DNA of 64,000 nucleotides from Neorhizobium sp. NCHU2750 (GCF_003597675.1 NZ_CP030827.1:2232001-2296000), one strand, 5' to 3'; positions 52,279 to 61,342 are shown, counted from the first letter of the stretch. Translations and numbers: made by a program. Notes: a model not told the origin generated them from the letters alone.

Positions 52279-53269
52279 GAAAGCGGATCGTGCAGGTAAG
52301 GCCGGTCTCGGCATAATCCATCTCGACTTCGCCCTGCAGTTCGTAATTGATGCTGCGCTGGATCAGCGTCGTGCCGAAACCTTCCTCCTCGGGCGGCACC
52401 ACCGCCGGACCGTCGACCTCCGTCCATTCGAGCGTCACCACGCCGTCGACGACCGTCCAGCCGACTTTCACATAGCCGGCATCATGCGCCAGCGCGCCAT
52501 ATTTGACCGCATTCGTCGTCAGCTCGTTGATCACCATGCTGAAAGCGAGGGCAGCCTTGGGGTTGAGCATCACAAGCGGCCCCGGCGTTGTCCTGAAACG
52601 CTCTCCCTTGCCTTGAACATAAGGCGCAAGCGTGCGCCGAACGACCTCCACCAGTTCCGCCTGGCTCCAGTTCGTCTCGAACAGCAGCGCATGGGCATCC
52701 GCCATCGCCCTCAGCCGGCCGAGCAGGTTCTGGGAGTAATTCTCTACCGTCGTGCTGTTCTTCGCCGTCCGCCTGACCAGCGACATCACCATCGCCATCG
52801 TGTTCTTCACCCGATGGCTGAGTTCGCGGACCAAGAGTTCCTTCTGCTGCTGAACCCGGCGATATTCCGCCTTTTCGCGCGCCTCCTTGAGCGCCCGCTC
52901 CACCGCCGCCGGCAGACGGATGAGGCGCTGCTTCAGCACATAATCGGTAGCGCCGCGACGGAAGGATTCGATCGCCACCTCTTCGCCGAGAACACCGGAT
53001 ACGAAGATAAACGGAATATCCGGCGCATCCCGATGCGCCATCTCGAGCGCCGACATGCCGTCGAAATCCGGCAGCGAGAAATCGGCCAGGATCAGGTCGA
53101 AACGACCGGCTTCGAGTGCCGAGACGAAACCGCTGCGGTTTTCCGCCCGCAGGATTTCCGGCTGCGGATCCATCCGCTCAAGATGTTCGCGGATCAGCTC
53201 CGCATCGAGCGGGCTGTCTTCCAGCATGAGGATTGTCGGACGGTCCACGGTTACCTCGGCACCTGTCAT
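52259..53269 (-). CDS. Hybrid receiver-HWE/HisKA_2 histidine kinase
   Basis: 336 residues. An N-terminal receiver (about 12-125) has acidic residues in ILMLEDSP, phosphoacceptor D63 in LILADFSLPD, and the lysine in DYVLKQRL. A kinase core follows with the H-box ELSHRVKNTMAM (phospho-histidine H152) and an HWE/HisKA_2-type ATP domain: NELTTNAVKYGAL (N box), LEWTEVDGP (the W-x-E of the HWE class) and GFGTTLIQRSI. It is soluble, with no membrane segments. This class often feeds PhyR in the general stress response. It is the third gene of the phytochrome operon, overlapping the receiver gene upstream by four bases (ATGA). Confidence 0.92.
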   Translation of the reverse strand: MTGAEVTVDRPTILMLEDSPLDAELIREHLERMDPQPEILRAENRSGFVSALEAGRFDLILADFSLPDFDGMSALEMAHRDAPDIPFIFVSGVLGEEVAIESFRRGATDYVLKQRLIRLPAAVERALKEAREKAEYRRVQQQKELLVRELSHRVKNTMAMVMSLVRRTAKNSTTVENYSQNLLGRLRAMADAHALLFETNWSQAELVEVVRRTLAPYVQGKGERFRTTPGPLVMLNPKAALAFSMVINELTTNAVKYGALAHDAGYVKVGWTVVDGVVTLEWTEVDGPAVVPPEEEGFGTTLIQRSINYELQGEVEMDYAETGLTCTIRFPISAVG

Positions 53270-53715
53270 GATTTCTTGTATCCCGGCGGCGGCTCGTTGA
53301 GGATCGCCCAGAACACCCCGAGATCCTGAATGGCCTTGAAGAACTCGTTGAATTCCACCGGCTTCACCACGAAGGCATTGACCCCGAGCTCGTAGCTTCT
53401 CACCAGATCCTGCTCCTCGCGCGACGAGGTCAGCATGACGATCGGGATATGGCGCAGCTTGTCGTGCTTCTTGACCTTTTCCAGCACCTCCAGCCCATCG
53501 ACCTTGGGAAGCTTCAGATCGAGCAGCACCACGGTTGGATCGCCGTCCGGCCGCCCTTCATGCATGCCGGTGCCGAACAGGTAGTCGATCGCTTCCGCAC
53601 CGTCGCGGGCAATGACGATGTCGTTGGCAAGCTGGCATTTTTCGAGCGCTGCAAGTGTCAGTTCGAGATCCCGCGGACTGTCTTCCACGAGCAATATGGG
53701 ACGTAGTTCAGGCAA
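53266..53715 (-). CDS. Response regulator, CheY-like, of the bacteriophytochrome operon
   Basis: 149-residue single receiver of the type that commonly follows bacteriophytochromes. Acidic residues in ILLVEDSPRD (11-12), phosphoacceptor D66 in TVVLLDLKLPKVDG, serine switch in VMLTSSREEQ, and lysine in AFVVKPVEF. I set the start at a TTG at 53715, which overlaps the phytochrome stop codon and has GGAAAGGG upstream; an ATG at 53784 would add 23 unconserved residues. It should accept phosphate from the phytochrome and could pass it on to the HWE kinase or compete with it. Confidence 0.9.
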   Translation of the reverse strand: MPELRPILLVEDSPRDLELTLAALEKCQLANDIVIARDGAEAIDYLFGTGMHEGRPDGDPTVVLLDLKLPKVDGLEVLEKVKKHDKLRHIPIVMLTSSREEQDLVRSYELGVNAFVVKPVEFNEFFKAIQDLGVFWAILNEPPPGYKKS

Positions 53716-55906
53716 TGGCGCGCCCTTTCCTTTCAGGCGTGGGCAGGGCGAAGACGAAGGTGGCCCCCTTGTCGACTTCCCCACTGGCAGTAATGCTTCC
53801 GTTATGGCGCTCGACGATTCGGCGCACCAGCGCGAGGCCTATCCCGGTTCCCTCGAAATCCTCCGCCCTCTGCAGCCGCTGGAAGACGCCGAACAGCTTG
53901 CCGGCATAGGTCATGTCGAAACCGACACCATTATCCGAGACGCTGAACTTGACGATGTCACCATCCAGCGACCCGTCGATCATAATCTTCGCCGGCGCAC
54001 GTGGCCTTGTATATTTCACCGCATTGTCGATGAGATTGAACCACACCTGGCGAAGCAGCGTCGCGTCACCTTGAGCCGATGGCAGCCTTGCGATCGACCA
54101 TTCGATATCGCGCCCCTCGGCATTGATCATCACCGACTTCACCACTTCAGCAACGAGCTTGTTCATGTCGACCTCCTTGATGGCGATCGACGTGCGGCCA
54201 AGCTGCGAGAAGTTGAGAAGGTCGTCCACCAGACGCCCCGCCGCCAGCGCGGAATCGGAAATGTTGTGCAGGTAATGCCTGGATTTTTCGTCGAGCGCCT
54301 GCTCGCGCTCGCGCAGCAGCTGGGCAAAACCGACGATGTGGCGGAACGGTGCTCTGAGATCATGGGAAACGGAATAGGAAAAGGCTTCGAGTTCCTTGTT
54401 GGAACGCTGCAACTCGCCGGAGAGTTCCGCCAGTTCCTCCGCCTTTCTGAGTACGATGCCGACGATTGCGCCGCGAAGGTCGCGCGCCGCCGAAAGTTCG
54501 GCCTCGCTCCATTCGGGTGCCGTCAGATGAACCTGCTCGCGCCAGGCATCGAATGAGCGGCGCGGATGGATGCGTCCCTCCTCCCGCACCACCTTGTGCG
54601 GATCGCCACCCCAGTTGACGGTGGTGATCACTTCCGGCCGGAACCAGATCAGCCAGCTCGGATAGAGTTCGGAAATGCGGATGGCCACCATGCCGCTGGC
54701 CTCGGCGGCGAATGCCTCGCCAGCACGAAAATCACGGGCAAGCGATGACGTCTGGTAGATATCCTCGCTGACATTCTCCTTCAGCCAATCCACCAGCGAA
54801 CGCACATGCGCCTCGTCCGGCACCATGCCGACAGCAAGATAATCGTCCTCCGTCACGATCACCGCACCTCTGGCACGCACCTGCGCCAGGAGATCGTCCT
54901 CTACCTGAATGAGCCCGCGCGGCCAGCTGGCGCCGGCACTCATCGACGCCAAAAGCCGGCTCGAAATACGCCCGAGAGCGACCCTGCTTTCCGCATCGAC
55001 CGCATGGAGAAGCGCCGAAACCCGCATGGCAAGCGATTGCACGACGAAATCGCAGATATCGCGCAGCGTGTTCGACACCACCTTCGCCGCCGCGCTATGG
55101 CAGGACACAAGCCCCCAGAGCCGCCCGTCGATGATGATGGAAACCGACATCGACGATGCCGTTCCCATATTGCGCATATATTCCAGATGCACCGGCGAGA
55201 CGCTGCGCAATTGCGAAAGACTGAGATCGAGCGGCTCTCCCGTGACCGGATTGAGCGCCGGCTCGATCGGCACCGGCCGATAATTCGCATCGGGAATGAG
55301 CCGCACCCGGCTCGAGGCATAGAGCGCCCTCGCCTGCGCCGGGATATCGGATGCCGGAAAACGCAGGTCGAGATAGGATGGCAGCGCCCCGTTTGCCGCT
55401 TCCGCCACGACATGACCGTTCCAGTTCCTGTCGAAACGATAGACAAGCACCCGGTCGAAGCCCGTCAGGTTCTCGATGAAGGTCGCAGCCGCCGTCAGCG
55501 ACCCTTCGACGTCTGACTGTCCGGACAGGATCTGGGCGAAGTCGCGCAGGCGGGACAGCAGGCCATCCGTATCGTCGGCCGCGTTGCGCTCGACCTCGAC
55601 GACGATCAGACCGCCGGAGCGATGCGCCGTCACCTGCAGATCACTCGCCGCGACACGCATCTGCAGTGTCGGTTCGGATGTTGCCTGCCACGCCGCGAGC
55701 CGATCCGACAAGGGCTGGAGAAGAGCCGGCAGCCTCTCGCCGGGGCGGACGACCTCGCCGATGAAACCGGCCAGATTGGCGCTCGCCTGCGCCACGCTCA
55801 GATCCTCGGGGTGGAGGCTCAAAAGCGCGCCATACGGCTGGATCGCACCGGGAATATGGATCGGCTCCCGCGCACAGGCTTCCAGATCTGAGACGGTAAG
55901 GCTCAA
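53708..55906 (-). CDS. Bacteriophytochrome histidine kinase
   Basis: 732-residue red/far-red photoreceptor kinase. The PAS-GAF-PHY sensory module shows a biliverdin-binding cysteine at residue 11 in EACAREPIHIPGAIQPYG, the PASDIP motif (184-189), the chromophore histidines H240 (SPVHLEYMRNMG) and H270 (LVSCHS), and the PHY tongue PRRSF (448-452). The kinase has H515 in YSVSHDLRAPFRHIVGFAQ and an ATPase domain with NLIDNAVKY, DNGVGFDM and GTGIGLAL. All key residues are present, so it should be a functional light sensor. A TTG at 55906 is preferred, with GAGGA six bases upstream; an ATG at 55975 would put 23 odd residues before it. The heme oxygenase gene for biliverdin is not in this window. 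Confidence 0.94.
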   Translation of the reverse strand: MSLTVSDLEACAREPIHIPGAIQPYGALLSLHPEDLSVAQASANLAGFIGEVVRPGERLPALLQPLSDRLAAWQATSEPTLQMRVAASDLQVTAHRSGGLIVVEVERNAADDTDGLLSRLRDFAQILSGQSDVEGSLTAAATFIENLTGFDRVLVYRFDRNWNGHVVAEAANGALPSYLDLRFPASDIPAQARALYASSRVRLIPDANYRPVPIEPALNPVTGEPLDLSLSQLRSVSPVHLEYMRNMGTASSMSVSIIIDGRLWGLVSCHSAAAKVVSNTLRDICDFVVQSLAMRVSALLHAVDAESRVALGRISSRLLASMSAGASWPRGLIQVEDDLLAQVRARGAVIVTEDDYLAVGMVPDEAHVRSLVDWLKENVSEDIYQTSSLARDFRAGEAFAAEASGMVAIRISELYPSWLIWFRPEVITTVNWGGDPHKVVREEGRIHPRRSFDAWREQVHLTAPEWSEAELSAARDLRGAIVGIVLRKAEELAELSGELQRSNKELEAFSYSVSHDLRAPFRHIVGFAQLLREREQALDEKSRHYLHNISDSALAAGRLVDDLLNFSQLGRTSIAIKEVDMNKLVAEVVKSVMINAEGRDIEWSIARLPSAQGDATLLRQVWFNLIDNAVKYTRPRAPAKIMIDGSLDGDIVKFSVSDNGVGFDMTYAGKLFGVFQRLQRAEDFEGTGIGLALVRRIVERHNGSITASGEVDKGATFVFALPTPERKGRAIA

Positions 55907-56040
55907 GGCTGGTCCTCGACATAGGCAGCTAGTGATGCGGATTGCCGAGATGAACTGTGATCGGCGGCGGATCACCCGAACATAGGCAAGTGAAGACTAA
56001 AGTAAACCCGCCCGCAGCAGGTCACCAGTCAGGGACACAC

Positions 56041-56448
56041 TCAGAAGCCGACGGAAAATTTTCGCGCGACCCAGTAGCCGACGCTTGCGGCAAAACCCGT
56101 CAGGACAGTCCCCCAGGCCATGTCGACGGCGCTGACGGCGGGCGACCAGTTTTTCAGCGTCGCGAGATTGGTCATGTCATAGGTGCCATAGGCGATAAGG
56201 CCGAGAATGCCACCCGCGACGGCCGCTGTCGTCCAGCTGCCCGAGACGAGCGCCGGCTGCACCGCGAAATAGACAATGCCCGCCACATAGACGAGGTAGA
56301 ACAGTCCGGCGGCAATGAAATTCGGCTGGGCAAGCAGAAGCTCGCCGATCCGGCTCTTGTAGAACCCCGTCGCCACTGTGCCGAGCCAGAGAAAATCGAG
56401 ACAGAGAAAAGCGATGGCCGTGCCGATATAGGCCAGGATATAGGTCAT
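56041..56448 (-). CDS. DUF2177 membrane protein of the ChrR regulon
   Basis: 135-residue inner-membrane protein with four helices: YILAYIGTAIAFLCLDFLWL, IAAGLFYLVYVAGIVYFAV, AVAGGILGLIAYGTYDMTN and VDMAWGTVLTGFAASVGYWV. It matches the DUF2177 family, which is repeatedly found beside rpoE-chrR loci. It lies 15 bases after the chrR stop codon on the same strand, so it is likely the third gene of the rpoE-chrR operon. Function unknown. Confidence 0.85.
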   Translation of the reverse strand: MTYILAYIGTAIAFLCLDFLWLGTVATGFYKSRIGELLLAQPNFIAAGLFYLVYVAGIVYFAVQPALVSGSWTTAAVAGGILGLIAYGTYDMTNLATLKNWSPAVSAVDMAWGTVLTGFAASVGYWVARKFSVGF

Positions 56449-56463
56449 CGCTCGTCCTTTCGT

Positions 56464-57135
56464 TCAGATCTTCAGGATCGGCTGCATCAGTCTGACGATC
56501 CAGCTCGAGAACTTCAGCGGTGCTTCGGTCACCGCCAGGCAGATGCAGTCCTCGCCTTCCGTCGCATGCGGCGTGTGCAGGAGATCGCCATCGGCCTCCT
56601 CGATATCGCCACGTGCAAACAGATCGTCGCGATCGCGAAAACTGCCCGAAAGCACCAGCGTCAACTCGCGGCCTTCATGCGTATGCTCCGGCACCGGCTT
56701 TCCGGCCGGGATGCGCAACAGCCGAACCTGCGTTTCGCGATCCCCGGTATCGATCAGGATCTGGTAGGCCCCACGTCCGAGCGCGCGCCATTTGAGATCG
56801 GCAAGATCGCCGCCGACATAGGATCGCAGCGGTTCGGGAATGACTGTCGGCGCCGATGCCCGCTGAACGCGCGGCGCAATTTCCTCGACCTTGATATCGA
56901 GCGCTTTCGCCCTGAACCGCGCCCAAGCATCATCCTCGCTGCCGGCCTCGGCATCGAGTTGGGGAGAAAGCTTGTCCAGAAGTACGCCGGCAGCGCCCTC
57001 CATCGCGGCAAGCCGGCCTCGGCATTCAGGGCAGAGCGCCAAATGGCTCGCAACCGCAAGGCTCCATCCTTCGCTGAGTCTGCCTGACGCGTAGTCGATC
57101 AGGAAATCGTCGCCGATATGGTGTTTGACGCTCAT
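56464..57135 (-). CDS. chrR: Zinc-binding anti-sigma factor ChrR
   Basis: 223 residues with the two-domain plan of ChrR. The N-terminal zinc anti-sigma domain has H6 and H31xxxC35xxC38 (HLALCPEC), the same positions as in the Rhodobacter protein. The C-terminal cupin-like domain has H151, H153 and E157 (PEHTHEGRE) with a further histidine pair near 187-190, the metal site needed for release of the sigma factor upon singlet oxygen. It should hold RpoE inactive until singlet oxygen or organic peroxide stress. The start ATG overlaps the rpoE stop by four bases. Confidence 0.95.
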   Translation of the reverse strand: MSVKHHIGDDFLIDYASGRLSEGWSLAVASHLALCPECRGRLAAMEGAAGVLLDKLSPQLDAEAGSEDDAWARFRAKALDIKVEEIAPRVQRASAPTVIPEPLRSYVGGDLADLKWRALGRGAYQILIDTGDRETQVRLLRIPAGKPVPEHTHEGRELTLVLSGSFRDRDDLFARGDIEEADGDLLHTPHATEGEDCICLAVTEAPLKFSSWIVRLMQPILKI

Positions 57136-57716
57136 AGCCGACCGTCCAATGCTGAACGCAGCTTTTCGAAGGCAAGGCGGATGCGCGATTTGACGGTGCC
57201 GAGCGGAACGCCGAGATCATGGGCGATCGTCGCATGCGACGCCTCGTCGAAAAATGCGCGGCGCAGCACATCGAGCTGTTCCGCCGGCAGCGTCGCCATC
57301 GCGCCACGCAGCAGATTGGCTTCCTGAAGCTGCTGGAATTCGAGATCGGCCGGCGCCACATCGTCCGCGACGAAGGCAGGATCGTCCATGTCGAATTCCG
57401 GGCGCTTGCGCCGATAGGCATCGATCCTGATGTTGCGGGCAATCGTGTAGATCCAGGCCGAGACATTGCCGCGCGCAGGGTCGAACTGCGCAGCCTTTGT
57501 CCAGACCGAAGCCATGGTCTCCTGCATCAGTTCCTCGGCCGCCTGCCGATCCTTTGTCTTCGCCGCCATGAAGGTGCGGATACGCGGCGCGTAGAAGCGG
57601 AAGATGGTCTCGAAGGCATCGACGCTGCGCTCGCGCCCGACGATGGAAAGCAACCGCACCATCTCGCGCTGCGCGAGATCGTCGGCCGACAAGCCATCGG
57701 AGTTTTGTGTGTTCAT
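57132..57716 (-). CDS. rpoE: ECF sigma factor RpoE (ECF11, singlet-oxygen response)
   Basis: 194-residue ECF sigma factor. Region 2 reads DRQAAEELMQETMASVWTKA and SAWIYTIARNIRIDAYRR; region 4 reads ATIAHDLGVPLGTVKSRIRL. The overlap with chrR shows it is the partner of that anti-sigma factor, as in Rhodobacter sphaeroides. The ATG at 57716 (MNTQNSDGLS) is the best start because the long in-frame extension upstream covers the promoter at 57815-57844 and has no sigma-like sequence. Its own promoter and the divergent regulon promoter share the same pattern, so it is probably autoregulated. Confidence 0.94.
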   Translation of the reverse strand: MNTQNSDGLSADDLAQREMVRLLSIVGRERSVDAFETIFRFYAPRIRTFMAAKTKDRQAAEELMQETMASVWTKAAQFDPARGNVSAWIYTIARNIRIDAYRRKRPEFDMDDPAFVADDVAPADLEFQQLQEANLLRGAMATLPAEQLDVLRRAFFDEASHATIAHDLGVPLGTVKSRIRLAFEKLRSALDGRL

Positions 57717-57814
57717 CCCGAGCCCATGCACTGCCCGCCCGCCGGGCCTTGATGCCGCGGACCGCCTCTTGTGCCATCTATAAGCCGAGATAGGAATGCT
57801 CAGGTTCATGGCAA

Positions 57815-57844
57815 GCACTACGGCGGGCCAAACGGACCGGATCA
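57815..57844 (-). promoter_or_regulatory. ECF11-type promoter for rpoE-chrR
   Basis: Minus strand: TGATCC (57844-57839), an 18-base spacer, then TAGTGC (57820-57815). It matches the TGATCC -35 box and TA-containing -10 box known for RpoE/ChrR promoters, and the spacing is the same as in two other sites in this window (57868 and 62129). Confidence 0.78.
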
Positions 57845-57867
57845 CGCCAGATTCGGAAATTTTCCAC

Positions 57868-57897
57868 AGATCCATTTAGAACTTCATTACGTAGTCA
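57868..57897 (+). promoter_or_regulatory. ECF11-type promoter for the amine oxidase-DUF1365-cfa operon
   Basis: AGATCC (57868-57873), an 18-base spacer, then TAGTCA (57892-57897), 40 bases upstream of the oxidase gene. One base differs from TGATCC in the -35 box. It is back-to-back with the rpoE promoter. Confidence 0.75.
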
Positions 57898-57936
57898 TGT
57901 TTTGAGGAACGTGACGATGCACGCGAGGATGGTGGA

Positions 57937-59328
57937 ATGACAGTGTCGACCGGCAGGACGCAGCGTCAGACGGCAAGGATTGCCGTCATCGGCTCCGGCA
58001 TCAGCGGCCTGTCCGCAGCATGGCTTCTGTCGAAGACGTGCGATGTCACGCTCTACGAAAGCGCCGGCCGGCTTGGCGGCCATGCCCAAACGGTGAATGT
58101 CAGGATCGACGGCAGCGATGTCCCGATCGATACAGGCTTCATCGTCTATAACGAGGTCAACTACCCCAATCTCGTCGCCCTCTTCGATCATCTCGACGTG
58201 CCGACCACAGCCTCCGACATGTCCTTTGCCGCCTCGATGGATGGTGGCCGCTTCGAATATAGCGGCACCGGCCTGAAGGGCCTGCTCGGCCAGAAGAAAA
58301 ACGCGCTGCGCCCCCGCTTCTGGCACATGCTGCGCGACGTGATGAAATTCTACAGGCACGCCCCTGCCCTGCTCGCCCGGCCCGACACCGAAGACCTTAC
58401 CCTCGGCGACTATCTCCAGCGGGAAGCATATTCCTCCGCATTCATCCATGACCACCTGATGCCGATGGGCGCGGCCATCTGGTCGATGACGGCGCGCGAC
58501 ATGGCAAACTATCCGCTGCACGCCTTCCTGCGCTTCTTCGTCAATCACGGTCTCCTGCTTCTGTCGGGACGCCCGCAATGGCGAACGGTCGAAGGCGGCA
58601 GCCGCGAATACGTCCGGCGCGTCGCCGCTGATTTCAGCGGTACGGTGAGGCTCAATGCCAGGATCGCTTCCATCCGCCGCAACCCCGCTTCGGTGACTGT
58701 CACCGATACAGGCGGCCATTCCGACACATTCGACGAGGTGGTGATCGCCGCCCATGCCGACGAGGCGCTCTCCATGCTCTCCGATGCGGATGGCGAGGAA
58801 CGCGACACCCTCGGCGCCTTTTCCTACACGCCGAACCGGGCCGTGCTGCACAGCGATCCGAACCTGATGCCGAAGACCCGCGCTGTCTGGTCGAGCTGGA
58901 ATTATCTCAGTGCCCGCAACGGCAATGAACCCAAAGGCAATCACGCCAACGGTAACGAGGCCCTGTGCGTCACCTACTGGATGAACCGCCTGCAGAGGCT
59001 CAAGACGAGCCGAGATCTGTTCGTCACCCTCAATCCGCATCGCGCGCCACAGGCCGAGCTCGTCCACGGCATCTATGACTACACCCACCCGCTTTTCGAT
59101 GGCCGTGCGCTTGCGGCGCAGGGCAGGCTCTGGCAGCTCCAGGGCCGCAACCGCACCTGGTTCTGCGGCGCCTATTTCGGCAGCGGCTTCCATGAGGACG
59201 GGTTGCAGTCGGGGCTTGCCGTGGCCGAGGCCCTGGCGGGCAACCGCCGCCCCTGGACGGTCGAAAACGAGTCCGGCAGGATCAGCATCGCCCGGCCTGC
59301 CCCGGCGCTTCGGGAAGCCGCCGAATGA
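57937..59328 (+). CDS. FAD-dependent amine-oxidase-type protein of the RpoE-ChrR regulon
   Basis: 463-residue FAD-binding protein. The dinucleotide fold is IAVIGSGISGLSAAWLLSK at residues about 12-30, followed by LYESAGRLGGHAQTVNV. The C-terminus closes with GAYFGSGFHEDGLQSGLAVA, which contacts the flavin. Proteins of this type (COG2907) stand beside DUF1365 and cyclopropane-synthase genes in ECF11 regulons; the reaction is unknown, and fatty-acid or carotenoid-like substrates are guessed. The ATG at 57937 follows GAGGATGGTGG. It overlaps the next gene by four bases (ATGA) and is led by the promoter at 57868-57897. Confidence 0.9.
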   Translation: MTVSTGRTQRQTARIAVIGSGISGLSAAWLLSKTCDVTLYESAGRLGGHAQTVNVRIDGSDVPIDTGFIVYNEVNYPNLVALFDHLDVPTTASDMSFAASMDGGRFEYSGTGLKGLLGQKKNALRPRFWHMLRDVMKFYRHAPALLARPDTEDLTLGDYLQREAYSSAFIHDHLMPMGAAIWSMTARDMANYPLHAFLRFFVNHGLLLLSGRPQWRTVEGGSREYVRRVAADFSGTVRLNARIASIRRNPASVTVTDTGGHSDTFDEVVIAAHADEALSMLSDADGEERDTLGAFSYTPNRAVLHSDPNLMPKTRAVWSSWNYLSARNGNEPKGNHANGNEALCVTYWMNRLQRLKTSRDLFVTLNPHRAPQAELVHGIYDYTHPLFDGRALAAQGRLWQLQGRNRTWFCGAYFGSGFHEDGLQSGLAVAEALAGNRRPWTVENESGRISIARPAPALREAAE

Positions 59329-60131
59329 GCGTTCCCTCCAGCCTCTATACCGGAGACGTCGTCCACACGCGCCAGCGACCGAAGGCGCACAGCCTGCGCT
59401 ACAGCGTCTTCTCACTGCTGATCGATCTAGACGAACTCGCCGATCTGGACCGCTCGCTGAAACTCTTTTCGGTCGACCGGCGCGGTCTGTTCAGCTTCTG
59501 GCAGAAGGATCACGGCTCAGGCAGCGGCACCGGCCTCAAGGCCTGGGTCGCTGGGCAGCTCGCCGATGCCGCCATCGAAACGGATGGGCTGCGGGTCAGA
59601 ATGCTCTGCTATCCGCGCATCTTCGGCTATGTCTTCAATCCGCTGACGGTCTATTTCTGCTATGGCCGCGACGACGTGCTGCGGGCCATCATCTACGAGG
59701 TCTGCAACACCTTCCACGAGCGCCATTCCTACATCATTCCGGTCACCGGAAGCGGCACTGCCAAGGATGAGCCGGTCAGCCATTCCTGCGGCAAGGATCT
59801 CTACGTCTCGCCCTTCGTGCCGATGGACTGCCGCTACGATTTCTCGATCCGCCCGCCATCCGACCGGGTGCGCATCGCCATCCGCGAATCCGATGATAAC
59901 GGCATGCTGCTCTACGCCATGTTCCAGGGGGAGCGAAAACCGCTCACCGACCGCACTCTGGCACTCGCCTTCTTCCGCTATCCGCTGATGACCGTGAAGG
60001 TCACCGCAGCCATCCATTGGGAGGCGCTGAGACTGTGGCTGAAGCGGGTTCCCGTCTACAGGCACACGCGTGCCGCAGAGCCGCGCTCGGCCACGATCGT
60101 CACCCGAACAGAAACGACGGAGACACGCTGA
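59325..60131 (+). CDS. DUF1365 family protein
   Basis: 268-residue protein. DUF1365 signatures are SLYTGDVVHTRQRPKAHSLR at the N-terminus, LCYPRIFGYVFNPLTVYFCY (near 90), EVCNTFHERHSYIIP and SPFVPMDCRYDF. No signal peptide or clear membrane helix. Function unknown; the unvarying pairing with FAD oxidase and cyclopropane synthase genes suggests a role in altering membrane lipids under singlet-oxygen stress. It overlaps both neighbours (ATGA at the start, TGATG at the end), so the three products are coupled. Confidence 0.92.
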   Translation: MSVPSSLYTGDVVHTRQRPKAHSLRYSVFSLLIDLDELADLDRSLKLFSVDRRGLFSFWQKDHGSGSGTGLKAWVAGQLADAAIETDGLRVRMLCYPRIFGYVFNPLTVYFCYGRDDVLRAIIYEVCNTFHERHSYIIPVTGSGTAKDEPVSHSCGKDLYVSPFVPMDCRYDFSIRPPSDRVRIAIRESDDNGMLLYAMFQGERKPLTDRTLALAFFRYPLMTVKVTAAIHWEALRLWLKRVPVYRHTRAAEPRSATIVTRTETTETR

Positions 60132-61342
60132 TGACAGATATCGACCAGAAAATCGAACTGCCGATCCCGTCCTTCTCGCTGTCGGAACGCATGCTGTGCC
60201 GCTGGGCGGCAAGGCTTGCCGCGGGCCAGTTGACCTTGCGCTTCCCGAGCGGACGCGAGGCGCGCTTTGCCGGCGATCAGGCCGGACCTTCGGCAACGAT
60301 CGCCCTCAACGACATGAAGACCGTGCGCCGACTGCTTTCCGGTGGCAGCCTCGGCTTTGCGACATCCTATCTGCGCGGCGAGTGGGAAACGCCCGATCTC
60401 GCCGACGTTCTCGACCTGGCACTGGCCAACGAAGCCCGCTGGTCGAGCGTCATGGCCGCAAGTCCGCTCGCCTCGGCGATCGCTCGCCTGCGTCACCGCC
60501 TCAACCGCAATTCCAGGGCCGGCAGCCGCCGCAACATCGCCTTCCACTACGATCTCGGCAACGCCTTTTATCGGCTCTGGCTGGACGAGACGATGACCTA
60601 TTCGTCGGCACTCTTTTCCGATCCGCGCCAGAGCCTCGCCGAGGCCCAGACGGCAAAATACCAGCGCATCATCGACACCCTGCAGATCACCGGGGATGAC
60701 CATGTACTCGAAATCGGCTGCGGCTGGGGCGGCTTTGCCGAACAGGCGATCCGCGCCACCGGCTGCCGCGTCACCGGCCTCACCCTGTCGAAGGAACAGG
60801 CCGCCTTTGCAAAAAACCGCCTGCGCGATGCCGGTCTTGCGGATCGCGCCGATATCCGCCTCGAAGACTATCGCGATTGCCAAGGCACCTTTACGAAAAT
60901 CGTCTCGATCGAAATGTTCGAGGCCGTCGGCGAGGAAAACTGGCCCCTCTATTTCGATCGCGTCCGCTCCCTTCTCGCAGAAGGCGGAAAGGCGCTCGTC
61001 CAGTCGATCACCATTGCCGAGGATCGTTTCGACCACTATCGCAGCCATGCGGATTTCATCCAGGCCTATATCTTTCCCGGCGGCATGCTGCCGAGTGTCG
61101 ACGCCTTCGAGGCGCAGGCCGGCAAGGCAGCCCTCACCGTCGACGACCGTTTCCGTTTCGGCCGCGATTACGAGCGCACGCTGATCCTCTGGGACAAGGC
61201 CTTCCGCGACGCCTGGCAGCGCATCGCCCCGCTCGGCTTCGACGACCATTTCCACCGCATGTGGCACTATTACCTGCAATATTGCGCAGCAGGCTTCCGC
61301 TCCGGCCGCCTCGACGTGGTGCAGTTCACCCTGTCTCGCTAA
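60131..61342 (+). CDS. cfa: Cyclopropane-fatty-acyl-phospholipid synthase-type methyltransferase
   Basis: 403-residue SAM-dependent enzyme that adds a methylene group to unsaturated acyl chains of phospholipids, or a related fatty-acid-modifying enzyme. The catalytic domain has NIAFHYDLGNAFYRLWLDET, YSSALFSDP, SAM motif LEIGCGWGGFAEQA (near 195), and SIEMFEAVGEENWP. In Rhodobacter the homologous RpoE-dependent gene belongs to the singlet-oxygen regulon and has been linked to furan fatty acids. The start ATG at 60131 overlaps the previous stop by one base. The last four bases overlap the convergent SDR gene. Confidence 0.93.
   Translation: MTDIDQKIELPIPSFSLSERMLCRWAARLAAGQLTLRFPSGREARFAGDQAGPSATIALNDMKTVRRLLSGGSLGFATSYLRGEWETPDLADVLDLALANEARWSSVMAASPLASAIARLRHRLNRNSRAGSRRNIAFHYDLGNAFYRLWLDETMTYSSALFSDPRQSLAEAQTAKYQRIIDTLQITGDDHVLEIGCGWGGFAEQAIRATGCRVTGLTLSKEQAAFAKNRLRDAGLADRADIRLEDYRDCQGTFTKIVSIEMFEAVGEENWPLYFDRVRSLLAEGGKALVQSITIAEDRFDHYRSHADFIQAYIFPGGMLPSVDAFEAQAGKAALTVDDRFRFGRDYERTLILWDKAFRDAWQRIAPLGFDDHFHRMWHYYLQYCAAGFRSGRLDVVQFTLSR

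Noticed and set aside
55945..55974. TGATCC on the minus strand upstream of the phytochrome, as a possible RpoE promoter
   Set aside because: The base pairs at the N18 position read TCTCGG, with no TA, so it does not fit the other three sites.
57717..57875. 53-residue extension of RpoE
   Set aside because: It covers the predicted promoter and lacks sigma-factor character; the short form matches the usual length.
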